A stretch of DNA of 37,638 bases from Nanobdellota archaeon (GCA_018830945.1 JAHJRD010000056.1:1-37638); one strand, 5' to 3'. Positions 29,991 to 37,638 are shown, counted from the first letter of the stretch. Notes: generated by a model not told the origin, from the letters alone. Made by a program: numbers and translations.

Positions 29991-31165
29991 CAATACCGCC
30001 AAACCCGTTTAATCCAGGCACGCCGGTTGACCCTAATGACTTTGTAGGAAGGGTGCAGGAGCTGGAAAGCTTTCGCCAAAAATTAAGGCAGACTGCAAGC
30101 GGCTCACTTGCAAACATGGCTGTTGCAGGGGGTTATGGCGTTGGAAAAACATCTTTTTTGCATAAATGCAAGGCTATTGCAGCTGAGCAGAACAGCCTTA
30201 CCATATATTTCTCTTTAAATGAAGTGGGAGAATTAACCCGCGAAACCCTTGCAAGAGCGCTTATACAAAGAGCGCAGGAAAAAGTAAGGGAGGAAGTAAT
30301 TCTCCAGCGCGTTTCAGATAAGGTGCTTAATGCTCTTAAGCGGATAAAAATTAAAATCAAGGATGTTGAAATAAGCCTATCTCCGGAAACTGACGAGGCA
30401 TTTCCTAATCTTCATTCAGCGCTTTCAGCAATGTGGCAGATTCTTAAGGAATACAAGTCTTCTATAGTATTCCTGATAGATGAGGCAAGAATCTTAGAAA
30501 AAAACAGGGCTGATTTAATATTATATCTCAGGGCTGTTCTTGAACAGCTTCAAATTGGGCATACGCCTGTTATGATTGTGCCTGCGGGAAAATTAACGAT
30601 AACAGGGCCTTCTGGCAGCGGATTCTCGCCGCTTGTAAGGACATTTCCGCCAGTAGTATTGGAAAATTTTACTATCGAGGAGGCAAAAGCATTTGCCAAT
30701 AAAAAATTGAAAAGCGTAGGCATTGCTATAAAAGACGAAATAATTCATAAAATTTACTCTGTCACAGAAGGGCACCCTTTTGTATTGACAGCTTACCTTA
30801 ATTCTGCCTATTCCCGCATTCAAGCAGGAGAAAAAGAATTAAAACAGGCGCATTTTGAGGCTGCAGATGTGGAATTTGTTTCACGCACGCTTGCGCCATT
30901 TTTTGCAAGATTCTATGACCAAGCAGGGAATATAAGCAAACAGATATTAGCGAGGATGGCTTATGCCGACAACTATGAGGCATCGCTCTCGCAATTATCA
31001 GAAGCGCTTGGAAAAGAATACAATGAGCTTTCGCCGCATTTGGCAAAGCTTGTGCAGGATGGGGCTATACTTAGGATAGAGCGCGGCAAATATAAGCTGT
31101 TTCATCATTTGTTAGGCAAATACATAAATGAAAAAAGCAAGCAGCAGAATATTAATTCTTTTTAA
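29969..31165 (+). CDS. AAA ATPase (AAA_16/ORC-STAND-like)
   Basis: A 398-residue P-loop ATPase. The N-terminal FVGRVQELESFRQKL is the 'FxGRxxEL' signature of AAA_16/ORC-Cdc6-like and STAND proteins. Walker A GGYGVGKTS is at residues 54-62 and Walker B is IVFLIDEA. A winged-helix domain follows near 320-390 (SQLSEALGKEYNELSPHLAK, LVQDGAILRIERGKYKLFHH). It resembles the broad archaeal ATPase family rather than a true Orc1/Cdc6 initiator: no origin repeats are next to it and the Cdc6 sensor blocks are unclear. Its promoter lies between the arms of a 13-bp perfect inverted repeat, hinting at tight control. Confidence 0.82.
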   Translation: MKNGNGAAIPPNPFNPGTPVDPNDFVGRVQELESFRQKLRQTASGSLANMAVAGGYGVGKTSFLHKCKAIAAEQNSLTIYFSLNEVGELTRETLARALIQRAQEKVREEVILQRVSDKVLNALKRIKIKIKDVEISLSPETDEAFPNLHSALSAMWQILKEYKSSIVFLIDEARILEKNRADLILYLRAVLEQLQIGHTPVMIVPAGKLTITGPSGSGFSPLVRTFPPVVLENFTIEEAKAFANKKLKSVGIAIKDEIIHKIYSVTEGHPFVLTAYLNSAYSRIQAGEKELKQAHFEAADVEFVSRTLAPFFARFYDQAGNISKQILARMAYADNYEASLSQLSEALGKEYNELSPHLAKLVQDGAILRIERGKYKLFHHLLGKYINEKSKQQNINSF

Positions 31166-31190
31166 GCCATATGCGAACAAGGATAAAATT

Positions 31191-31207
31191 GTGCCGAAGG
31201 CCGGCCT
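31191..31207 (+). repeat. short GC-rich palindromic element, copy 2
   Basis: GTGCCGAAGGCCGGCCT, 25 bases after the stop of the AAA ATPase. The centre extends to the perfect 12-bp palindrome AAGGCCGGCCTT followed by TT, which in RNA would give a hairpin plus a short U run. It shares 14 consecutive bases (TGCCGAAGGCCGGC) with copy 1. Confidence 0.45.
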
Positions 31208-31265
31208 TTTCAGACGATTTTAAATCACAATAAACTTTATATCCCCTTAAACCTACTATATATGC

Positions 31266-33911
31266 ATGCCTTTTGACATAATTATAGGAAGGGACGCTGA
31301 AGACACAAAGATGTTAGGCAATAAAGGCGTTGTATTAATAGGAAAATCCTATGTAAAGATGGGAAGAAACACTTCTTTGTCAAACCCATTGCATATGGAC
31401 ATTGCAAGGGGCCACGTTATCTATATTGTAGGCAAGAGAGGAAGTGGAAAGTGCCTTACAGGAGATACTTTAATACAATTAGATGATGGTACGCAAATAC
31501 CTATACAGGAATTGAAAAATAATCAAAATAAAATATTTGGCATTAATGACAAGCTGAAAATAGATGCAATGGGAAAAGAAGATTTCTTTGAAAGGGAAGT
31601 TGATTCTATCGTAAAGATGAAAATGAGAAGCGGCAGGGAAATCAAGCTTACGCCCGAACACCCTTTATTAACAATACAAGGATGGATACCTGCAAACCAG
31701 CTTACATTAGGAGACAGGATTGCTGTTCCAAGGAATATCCCTGCATTTGGCAAAGAAGACTTGCCTGAACACGAGGCAAAGCTGATGGCTTATTTGATTG
31801 CAGAAGGCCATACAAAAGGGAGAGTAATATTGTTTAGCAATACCGATGAAAAGCTTGTTTCAGATTTCAAAGATGCCCTAAACAAATTTGATACAAATAT
31901 GGAACTTGTAGAAGACAACCAGGGATGCTACAGGGTAAGATCAAGAGAGCTAAGGCAGGGCGTGCTAAGCTATAATATAAAAAGAGATTTGCTTGGAAGG
32001 TTTGGCAAGGGGACAAGCATAGAGCATAAGAAAAAGAGCATAAGGGTATTTTCTGAAAAAGCAGGCATGCATAACCTCCTTTCTGCGCAGAAGGTTATTC
32101 CGGATATCATCTTCAAGACAAAAAAAGATACCCTTAAAATATTCCTTAACCGCCTTTTTAGCTGCGATGGAAGCATTTACAGGCTTAAGACAGAAAGCTC
32201 ATGGGAAGTTTCATATGCTTCAAGCTCTGAAAAGCTTACAAGGCAGGTTCAAAGCCTTTTGTTAAGGTTTGGAATACTTTCAAAGAAGAGAAACAAAAAA
32301 ATAAAATGCAACGGAAAGCTGTTCAATACATTTGAGCTTGCGATTGACGGTGCCAATGTTCAGAAATTTATAGAAGAAATAGGATTTTTCGGTGAGAAAG
32401 AATCTAAGCAGGAGCAGGCTCTGAAGGAATCAGTTAAAATTACCAGAAACCCCAATGTTGATACAATACCCAAAGAGATATGGGATATATACAGACCAAA
32501 GAATTGGGCTAATGTTGGAACGCAAATGGGTTATTCGTCTGGAAAAGCATTAAGGTCAAGCATTGCATATGCACCTTCAAGGCAGAAATTATTGCAGATA
32601 GCAGAATATGACAATGCAGAGCAGATGAAACTTCTTGCAACATCAGACATATTTTGGGATGAGATTACAAGCCTTGAAGTAATGGAAGGAAAATTTAAAG
32701 TCTATGACATCTGCGTGCCTGAATTTCATAATTTTGTTGCAAATGACATAATTGTCCACAACTCATACACTATGGGCGCAATAGCCGAAGGAGTGATGGA
32801 CCTGCCTGATGAAATAAGAAACAACCTTTCAATGATTATGATGGACACAATGGGCATTTACTGGACAATGAAATACCCCAACCAGAAGGATGAGGATTTA
32901 TTAGAACTGTGGGGATTGGAAGGCAAGGGAATGGATGTGAAAATATACACGCCTGCTGGTTTTTTCGAGCAATACAAAGAGCAGGGAATACCAACTGATG
33001 AGCCTTTCTCCATTAACCCCTCTGACCTGACATCACAGGACTGGATACTGGGCTTTGAGCTTGACAACAGCAACCCGGTAGCAATACTCATAGAAAAGAC
33101 TTTAGGGGACATGGCTGATGAAGGCATTAATGATTACAGCATTGCAGACATAATGGAGAGGGTAAACTCAGACACAAGCTTTTCGCAGGACACAAAGAAT
33201 GAGGCAGTAAACAGGTTCAGGGCAGCTGAAAGATGGGGCTTGTTTAGTGAAAAAGGAATGGACTTGATGGAACTTGTGCAGCCAGGCCAGATTACAATAT
33301 TGGATTTATCTCCTTATGTTGCAACTCCAGGCGGATGGGGTGTTAAGGCTTTGGTTTTAGGGCTTGTAAGCATGAGAGTATTTACGCAAAGAATGATGGC
33401 AAGAAAAGCAGAAGAATTAGAAGCAATCAAAGTAGGGTACAGTTATTTTCAGGCTGCTGAGGAATTAGGAAAGAAAGAGCCTTTGCCTTTGGTTTGGCTG
33501 GTAATAGATGAAGCGCATGAGTTTTTGCCAAAAGAGGGAAAAACAGCTGCGTCTGACGCACTAATCACAATCATGAGGGAAGGAAGGCAGCCAGGTGTTT
33601 GCTTAATCCTTGCTTCACAACAGCCTGGCAAGATTCATTCTGATGTAATGAGCCAGTCAGACATTGTCATAGCGCACAGGTTAACTGCAAAGCCTGATGT
33701 TGATGCATTGGCTTCAATGTCACAGAGCTATCTTGCAAAATCACTCCCAAGGTTATTGGATGAATTGCCGAGAGTGAAGGGCGCTGCAATCATATTAGAT
33801 GATAATTCAGAAAGGTTCTATCCAATGAGAGTAAGGCCGCGTTTAACATGGCACGGAGGGGCTGCTCCATCTGCAGTGAAATACAAGAGAAAGGTTCAGT
33901 TTGAGCTGTAA
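31266..33911 (+). CDS. HerA/DUF87-like ATPase, intein-containing
   Basis: An 881-residue precursor: a 444-residue ATPase interrupted by a 437-residue intein at Walker A (VGKRGSGK|SYTMG). After splicing it has an N-terminal domain with VLIGKSYVKMGRNTSLSNPL, the P-loop, Walker B LVWLVIDEAHEFLP, and a late ILASQQPGKIHSDVMSQSDI (Gln-Ser-rich sensor). This is the HerA-FtsK/DUF87 family of hexameric DNA pumps. It is shorter than HerA and lacks a clear HAS-barrel, so it is a HerA-like relative; no NurA nuclease is adjacent. A TATA (ACTTTATAT, about 31233-31241) lies about 28 nt before ATG 31266. ATG 31262 is out of frame. Confidence 0.88.
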   Translation: MPFDIIIGRDAEDTKMLGNKGVVLIGKSYVKMGRNTSLSNPLHMDIARGHVIYIVGKRGSGKCLTGDTLIQLDDGTQIPIQELKNNQNKIFGINDKLKIDAMGKEDFFEREVDSIVKMKMRSGREIKLTPEHPLLTIQGWIPANQLTLGDRIAVPRNIPAFGKEDLPEHEAKLMAYLIAEGHTKGRVILFSNTDEKLVSDFKDALNKFDTNMELVEDNQGCYRVRSRELRQGVLSYNIKRDLLGRFGKGTSIEHKKKSIRVFSEKAGMHNLLSAQKVIPDIIFKTKKDTLKIFLNRLFSCDGSIYRLKTESSWEVSYASSSEKLTRQVQSLLLRFGILSKKRNKKIKCNGKLFNTFELAIDGANVQKFIEEIGFFGEKESKQEQALKESVKITRNPNVDTIPKEIWDIYRPKNWANVGTQMGYSSGKALRSSIAYAPSRQKLLQIAEYDNAEQMKLLATSDIFWDEITSLEVMEGKFKVYDICVPEFHNFVANDIIVHNSYTMGAIAEGVMDLPDEIRNNLSMIMMDTMGIYWTMKYPNQKDEDLLELWGLEGKGMDVKIYTPAGFFEQYKEQGIPTDEPFSINPSDLTSQDWILGFELDNSNPVAILIEKTLGDMADEGINDYSIADIMERVNSDTSFSQDTKNEAVNRFRAAERWGLFSEKGMDLMELVQPGQITILDLSPYVATPGGWGVKALVLGLVSMRVFTQRMMARKAEELEAIKVGYSYFQAAEELGKKEPLPLVWLVIDEAHEFLPKEGKTAASDALITIMREGRQPGVCLILASQQPGKIHSDVMSQSDIVIAHRLTAKPDVDALASMSQSYLAKSLPRLLDELPRVKGAAIILDDNSERFYPMRVRPRLTWHGGAAPSAVKYKRKVQFEL
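31452..32762 (+). other. intein in the HerA-like ATPase P-loop (437 aa)
   Basis: From Cys63 (CLTGDTLIQL, block A) to Asn499 (ANDIIVHN, block G), with Ser as the +1 residue. Block B is LTPEHPLLTIQGW. The homing-endonuclease pair is well preserved: LMAYLIAEGHTKG (first motif, Glu) and FLNRLFSCDGSIY (second motif, Asp-Gly), so the nuclease may be active. A helix-turn-helix-like part (WANVGTQMGYSSGKALRSSI) precedes block F. Insertion is exactly after the P-loop lysine, the same site as the other intein in this window. Confidence 0.95.
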
Positions 33912-33955
33912 TTTTTCCCAAAACACTTATAAGCACATGATAATTCTCTCCTCTC

Positions 33956-34777
33956 ATGTATAAAGCATTAACTGGCTTGGCATTAATCGCGGCAATCGGA
34001 TGTACGCAGCCCCCTTCTCATCCAGTACAACAAAGGGGATACACTGCAATGCAGCTTGATGAAAACAGCCCTGGTGTTAAATATGTAATGGATAAGCTTG
34101 ACAATAACCAGACTTTAATCATGGGAGACACTCATGATATCAATTGCAAGTCTGATGAGATATTTGTTGCAGGGCTTTTACCGCATTTCAAGCAGCACGG
34201 TGTTGAAAATATAGGCCTTGAAATACCAAGAACACACCAGCCTGAGATGGATGACTATCTTGCAACAGGAGTTCTTCCTGCCGACCCGAACCATTTTATT
34301 AATTGGGTTTATAATAAGGAAAAAGGAGCCATAATGAAATCTGCACGGGAAAGCAATATGAAATTATGGTGCATTGACTCAGGAGGAATTGATGAAGAAC
34401 TCAATCCTTTTGCAGAATATACAAGGGATATTGACATGTTTGAGTTTGTGAAAGAGAATTTTATAAGCAAAGGCAAAAAGATTGCAATTTTTGTAGGCTG
34501 GTGGCATATAGCGGAAACCCCATATTCAGACGGCAGGCTGCTTATAGAACCGCTCGGAGCCCTCCTTGAAGAGGAAACAGGCTCATTTTCAATAATCTTT
34601 GACAGCCCTATCTGGAGCATATCCCAGCCGTTGTATGAGATAAGGCAGAATTATACTGGCTTGGATTTTGACGGCACTGAGATAGGAAAGCTGCCTGCGC
34701 CTGCCGACAGCTGCGGCGAGAATACAACATTGGAAGAATGCCTTGACGGAGTAATTTTTGTGCCGCATTTGTATTAA
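33956..34777 (+). CDS. TIKI/ChaN-like putative lipoprotein
   Basis: A 273-residue exported protein. The N-terminus (MYKALTGLALIAAIGC) is a short signal with a lipobox-like LIAAIGC, so it is probably lipid-anchored at Cys16. The body carries blocks of the TIKI/EreA/ChaN superfamily: LIMGDTHDINCKSDE (first His motif), GLEIPRTHQPEMDDYL (Glu motif), and KIAIFVGWWHIAET (second His motif). Members include haem-binding ChaN, erythromycin esterases and Wnt-cleaving TIKI proteases, so a hydrolase role with metal is possible. It ends with cysteines (SCGENTTLEEC) that may form a disulfide. CTTATAAG (33926-33933) is about 26 nt upstream of the ATG. Confidence 0.72.
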   Translation: MYKALTGLALIAAIGCTQPPSHPVQQRGYTAMQLDENSPGVKYVMDKLDNNQTLIMGDTHDINCKSDEIFVAGLLPHFKQHGVENIGLEIPRTHQPEMDDYLATGVLPADPNHFINWVYNKEKGAIMKSARESNMKLWCIDSGGIDEELNPFAEYTRDIDMFEFVKENFISKGKKIAIFVGWWHIAETPYSDGRLLIEPLGALLEEETGSFSIIFDSPIWSISQPLYEIRQNYTGLDFDGTEIGKLPAPADSCGENTTLEECLDGVIFVPHLY

Positions 34778-34840
34778 GGCTAAACATGAGAGAATCTGCT
34801 CAGATATCTTTATAAATAGAGAAAATATCATTCGTAATCG

Positions 34841-35245
34841 ATGGTTGACGTTAAAATATCCTGCAGAACATGCGGAAAAAAGGCTTCTATGGACAACATG
34901 AAGTATGACCCTGAAAACAGGAAGCTTCTCGTGTGCCCTGAATGCTTTAACGCAAAAGCGGCAAAGCTTGAGAAAGGCTCAAAGGTAAAGCAGGCTCTGC
35001 AGGGCATGCATGGAAAAAAAGAAGCCAGGCCTGTAAAGCCTGAAACAAAAGGAGAAAAAATGGCAAGAGACATAGGCGTAAAAGACATAACAAGCGAAAA
35101 AGTAGAGTACAAGTGCAATAACTGCAAATATTCATTCTCAAGGGCAAAAGGCTTTCTTGTGGATGGGTGCCCGTACTGCGGGCAGAACAAGATTGAAAAG
35201 CGAAAGCATGTCCAGCACGACTGGGTTAAGGATATTGAGAGTTAA
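34841..35245 (+). CDS. double zinc-ribbon protein
   Basis: A 134-residue basic protein with two zinc ribbons: C8-x2-C11 (SCRTCG) with C32-x2-C35 (VCPEC), and C92-x2-C95 (KCNNCKY) with C110-x2-C113 (GCPYCGQ). The linker (about 45-80) is lysine-rich and probably unstructured. The layout recalls small archaeal nucleic-acid-binding proteins associated with transcription or ribosomes; I cannot assign a specific function. The second ribbon's style, YKCNNCKYSFSRAKG, is common in conserved archaeal proteins. TTTATAAATA (34809-34818) lies about 27 nt before ATG, so it is leaderless. Confidence 0.75.
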   Translation: MVDVKISCRTCGKKASMDNMKYDPENRKLLVCPECFNAKAAKLEKGSKVKQALQGMHGKKEARPVKPETKGEKMARDIGVKDITSEKVEYKCNNCKYSFSRAKGFLVDGCPYCGQNKIEKRKHVQHDWVKDIES

Positions 35246-35246
35246 A

Positions 35247-35263
35247 TTATAAAGGCCTGCCTC
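35247..35263 (-). repeat. short GC-rich palindromic element, copy 3 (inverted)
   Basis: On the minus strand this reads close to TGCCGGAGGCAGGCCTT, matching copies 1 and 2 (TGCCGAAGGCCGGC) at most positions, with GCC-GGA-GGC keeping the tiny hairpin. It begins just after the zinc-ribbon gene. Exact borders are uncertain by a few bases. Confidence 0.35.
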
Positions 35264-35355
35264 CGGCATAATTGTTATTCATTTTAGCATTCTAAAGAAG
35301 ATAATCGTAGATTAAATGAAAAGATTAATAAAGATAAGTTATATCCTATCCCTAT

Positions 35356-35835
35356 ATGGGTACAAAATGTCTAACATGGGATATAAGAGAGCTTGCAAAA
35401 GCTCTGAAAATAAAAGAAGGAGATGTTAAGTTATATTTTACTGATGGAAGAAGAGTTTCTTTCTTGATTGAGCGAAGAATAGCGTATGAGATTATGAGAG
35501 GCACTATTGCTGGGAGTGAAGGTGCAGGCTATGATGTTATAGATAAAGAAGGAAACAAATGGGAAGTAAGAAGTATTAGTAAAGATGGAGTCTATTTCTG
35601 CCCAAGCTATATGGTTGGCTCAGGAAGAGCATTTGAGGAAGTTGGATTCTTAAATAAGATGGAAAAAATCAAAGGATATATTTTATCCGATATAACACAG
35701 TTCCCTGATATCCCTTTCTGGATCGTTCCTAAAGAACTAGTGCAGGGATGGTGGAATGAAGAAAAGTTAGGGAAAAACTGCAAAATTAGTAGAACTAAAG
35801 CGCTACAATTATTAGAACAAATAAAATCAAGGTAG
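35356..35835 (+). CDS. possible PD-(D/E)XK nuclease-like protein in a restriction-modification locus
   Basis: A 159-residue protein. The centre has GAGYDVIDKEGNKWEVRSIS: Asp60, ten residues, then Glu70-x-Arg72, resembling the D...(D/E)-x-K nuclease site with Arg in place of Lys. A following strand (GVYFCPSYMVGSGR) and helix would suit the fold. The N-terminus (ELAKALKIKEGDVKLYFTDG) has no motif. It lies 102 bp upstream of a DNA methyltransferase on the same strand and beyond it is a broken endonuclease-like gene, so a restriction-modification role is plausible. GATTAATAAAG (35323-35333) is about 28 nt before ATG. Assignment is tentative; it might instead be a non-nuclease accessory protein. 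Confidence 0.45.
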   Translation: MGTKCLTWDIRELAKALKIKEGDVKLYFTDGRRVSFLIERRIAYEIMRGTIAGSEGAGYDVIDKEGNKWEVRSISKDGVYFCPSYMVGSGRAFEEVGFLNKMEKIKGYILSDITQFPDIPFWIVPKELVQGWWNEEKLGKNCKISRTKALQLLEQIKSR

Positions 35836-35937
35836 CATAGGATGCACATAGCCTCATTCTTTCAATCTTTTTGTGAATAAACGATAGGTTTAAAAGACAG
35901 AGGAGAATCTACTAATAGAGGAAAGAGGGGTGAAAGA

Positions 35938-37155
35938 GTGTACCACGAGGTAGAATCTGTTCGGAATTATTTAAAAAATTTCAATTTAGATAATAATAGT
36001 AATGGGACTATTGTAAAAAATATTAGAATAGGAGATAAAGAAATATTACAGTTTATTAATGAATTTTGGACGTCTAAACAAAGGAAGGCATCTAGCCTAC
36101 ATGAGGTTTCATATCGGGCGTGCTTTAAACCACAATTGCCTAAATTTTTTATAGAATTATTAACAAAAGAAGGAGACATAGTTTATGATCCATTTAGTGG
36201 CAGAGGCACAACTATTATTGAAGCTGCACTTTTAGGAAGGAAGATTATTGCGAATGATATCAGCCCATTAAGCCAGATATTCTCAAAACCGAGATTATTT
36301 GTTCCTTCATTAGAAATGGTAAGAAGCAGGTTGGATACAATTAAAGTCGATGAAAAGAACAAAGCAGATATTGATTTGTCTATGTTTTATGAAGACAAGA
36401 CTGAAACAGAAATAATAGCACTCAAAAAGTTATTAGATAATGAGAAGGATATTGATATGTGGATTAGAATGGTAGCTACAAATCGATTGACAGGGCATTC
36501 TTCCGGGTTTTTTTCTGTTTATACATTACCGCCCAACCAAGCTGTAAGTGCTAAGAACCAAATTAAGATTAATCAGAAACGCCAACAAATTCCGCCTTAT
36601 AGAAATACAAAAGAGATAATTCTTAAAAAAACAAAAGGACTAACAAGAAATATAACAGAAGAAGATAGGATAAATTTAGCAAACGCCGGAAAAACAGCTT
36701 TATTTTTACAAAATGATGCAAGGTCGGTTCCTGAAGTTGAAAATGGGAGTGTACAGCTCACTGTCACATCACCCCCTTTCTTAGATATAGTTCATTACTC
36801 AAAGGATAACTGGCTGCGATGCTGGTTTAATAATATTGATTCTAAAGAGATAGAGCACAAGATTACAATGTCCCGAACCGTAGAGCAATGGTCTAGTGTT
36901 ATGGCAGATGTTTTTAAAGAGCTATACCGCATTACAAAAAATGAGGGGTGGGTTGCTTTTGAAGTCGGCGAAATAAGAAAAGGCACAATAAAGTTGGATG
37001 AGGTTGTTGTACCTTTAGGGTTAAATGCAGGGTTTACATGCGCAGGTATAATAATAAATCAACAAATATTCACAAAAACCGCAAATATATGGGGTATAAC
37101 AAATAATAATCTTGGTACTAATTCAAATAGGATCGTAATCTTTTATAAGGCATAG
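35938..37155 (+). CDS. DNA methyltransferase (N4-cytosine/N6-adenine type)
   Basis: A 405-residue DNA methyltransferase. Motif I (SAM binding) is YDPFSGRGTT (83-92), followed by IIANDISP (motif II). The catalytic motif IV is TSPPF (277-281), typical of N4-cytosine enzymes (S/TSPPY/F) but not exclusive. Motif I precedes IV by nearly 190 residues, with a spacer that may include target recognition. The start is GTG 35938, supported by GGTGA a few bases upstream; GGTTTAAAAG (35886-35895) is the likely TATA. The cognate endonuclease is probably the convergent gene downstream, which looks inactivated, leaving an orphan methylase. The recognition sequence cannot be read. Confidence 0.85.
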   Translation: MYHEVESVRNYLKNFNLDNNSNGTIVKNIRIGDKEILQFINEFWTSKQRKASSLHEVSYRACFKPQLPKFFIELLTKEGDIVYDPFSGRGTTIIEAALLGRKIIANDISPLSQIFSKPRLFVPSLEMVRSRLDTIKVDEKNKADIDLSMFYEDKTETEIIALKKLLDNEKDIDMWIRMVATNRLTGHSSGFFSVYTLPPNQAVSAKNQIKINQKRQQIPPYRNTKEIILKKTKGLTRNITEEDRINLANAGKTALFLQNDARSVPEVENGSVQLTVTSPPFLDIVHYSKDNWLRCWFNNIDSKEIEHKITMSRTVEQWSSVMADVFKELYRITKNEGWVAFEVGEIRKGTIKLDEVVVPLGLNAGFTCAGIIINQQIFTKTANIWGITNNNLGTNSNRIVIFYKA

Positions 37156-37156
37156 G

Positions 37157-37638
37157 CTATGTTTGGAAAATAATTGTATTTTTATTATATACGCCTAAAT
37201 TATCTGTATTGAATTCTGGTTTTAAGGAAACTTTTATTTTAGAAACATCCACTATTTTAAATCCCGTCAGATTAAATTGTTCTTTTCCCTTTTGTTTAGT
37301 AACAAATCCTAGAAGCAAATGTGGAGCATTAGAATTTATTTTTTTATCTGAGTTACTACTAGGCGTATAATAAAAATCTCTTGGTGAACCAATTTCTGGT
37401 TTTGATGTTGCTTTTATTTCAATAAAGATGGTTCCAACAGATTGTGCAATTAATTTCAAATCAGGATAACCAGAACCCCCTAATGCGATGATTTCTTTAA
37501 TAACTTATGTTTGACAAAGTTTTCTTAGCCCCTCGAAGAATTTGCCAAGAAGGGGATTTTCATTTATAAAGAGCAAACACGCCCCAATACTCTCCCTGAT
37601 TTTTCTCACTATTTTGCTGATAGATTTTTTCTTCTGTA
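37157..37638 (-). pseudogene. restriction-endonuclease-like gene split by an in-frame stop (5' end outside window)
   Basis: Reading the minus strand in one frame from the window edge gives about 43 codons (with IVRKIRESIGACLLFINENP and LLGKFFEGLRKL), a TAA at 37505-37507, and then the same frame stays open for 115 codons. Just after the stop comes ALGGSGYPDLKL and then FIEIKATSKPE, a textbook P-D...E-x-K nuclease site. No ATG is available between the stop and this site; the nearest start, TTG 37459, would remove the catalytic Asp. It converges on the methyltransferase, as restriction partners often do. I infer a nonsense-inactivated endonuclease. A sequencing error or, less likely, readthrough would also explain it. 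Confidence 0.7.

Noticed and set aside
29969-31165. Orc1/Cdc6 replication initiator with an origin at the inverted repeat
   Set aside because: The protein has a generic AAA_16 start and winged helix, but no clear initiator-specific blocks, and the repeats are not the usual origin-recognition boxes around an AT-rich unwinding tract.

Overview
The window is archaeal. It carries a proteasome beta subunit, the KH/metallo-beta-lactamase/beta-CASP factor FttA (aCPSF1), an Ogg2-type 8-oxoguanine glycosylase, TtuA beside a ubiquitin-like protein ending in GG, an Lhr-type helicase, a DUF87/HerA-like ATPase, and AT-rich TATA boxes about 26-28 nt upstream of most first start codons, which implies mostly leaderless mRNAs. 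Compact overlapping genes, low GC, short family members and many small winged-helix proteins suggest a DPANN-type archaeon (Woesearchaeota/Pacearchaeota-like). That lineage is an inference. I saw no rRNA, tRNA, CRISPR array or insertion sequence.

Layout. 1-930: a RelE-like toxin and a small winged-helix partner on the minus strand, with operator-like direct repeats. 931-4687: thioredoxin reductase, a small membrane protein, Ogg2, an MFS transporter and an UPF0173 metallo-hydrolase. 4785-8978: a tight four-gene operon of an AspRS/AsnRS-like catalytic-core paralog, a SAM methyltransferase, a ProRS-like paralog and an MccF-type S66 serine peptidase. 9001-11097: a three-piece GlcD/GlcF-like oxidase operon. 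11348-12691: an AAA_14/DUF4143 ATPase. 12767-13807: a membrane-anchored EEP-fold hydrolase. 13843-15235: the TtuA/ubiquitin-like sulfur-transfer operon. 15340-17478: a winged-helix regulator and an HTH-MNT/HEPN/methyltransferase operon. 17539-21101: a ThiI-like PP-loop protein, a small conserved protein, psmB and fttA. 21156-24755: a zincin, an AbiE-like pair, a TrmB-like regulator and a small anchored protein. 24752-33911: an Lhr-type helicase and a HerA-like ATPase, each split by an intein at the same point of its P-loop, with an unknown gene and an AAA ATPase between them. 33956-37638: a TIKI/ChaN-like lipoprotein, a zinc-ribbon protein, a possible PD-(D/E)XK protein, a DNA methyltransferase, and a restriction-endonuclease-like gene broken by an in-frame stop at the window edge.

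The strongest candidate for an undescribed system is the 4785-8978 operon. Two free-standing class II aminoacyl-tRNA-synthetase paralogs are co-transcribed with a SAM enzyme and an MccF-like peptidase that keeps its Ser-Glu-His triad. Known MccF enzymes destroy microcin-C-type aminoacyl-nucleotide inhibitors of AspRS. The operon therefore looks like a pathway that makes, modifies or detoxifies an aminoacyl-nucleotide or small peptide conjugate. This is inference from family knowledge and gene order. Other points of interest are the twin P-loop inteins, the broken restriction gene, three toxin-antitoxin-like loci, and repeated palindromic elements in non-coding DNA. No gap between genes exceeds 300 bases; the longest, 11098-11347, holds two promoters, an imperfect palindrome and a possible 33-codon ORF.
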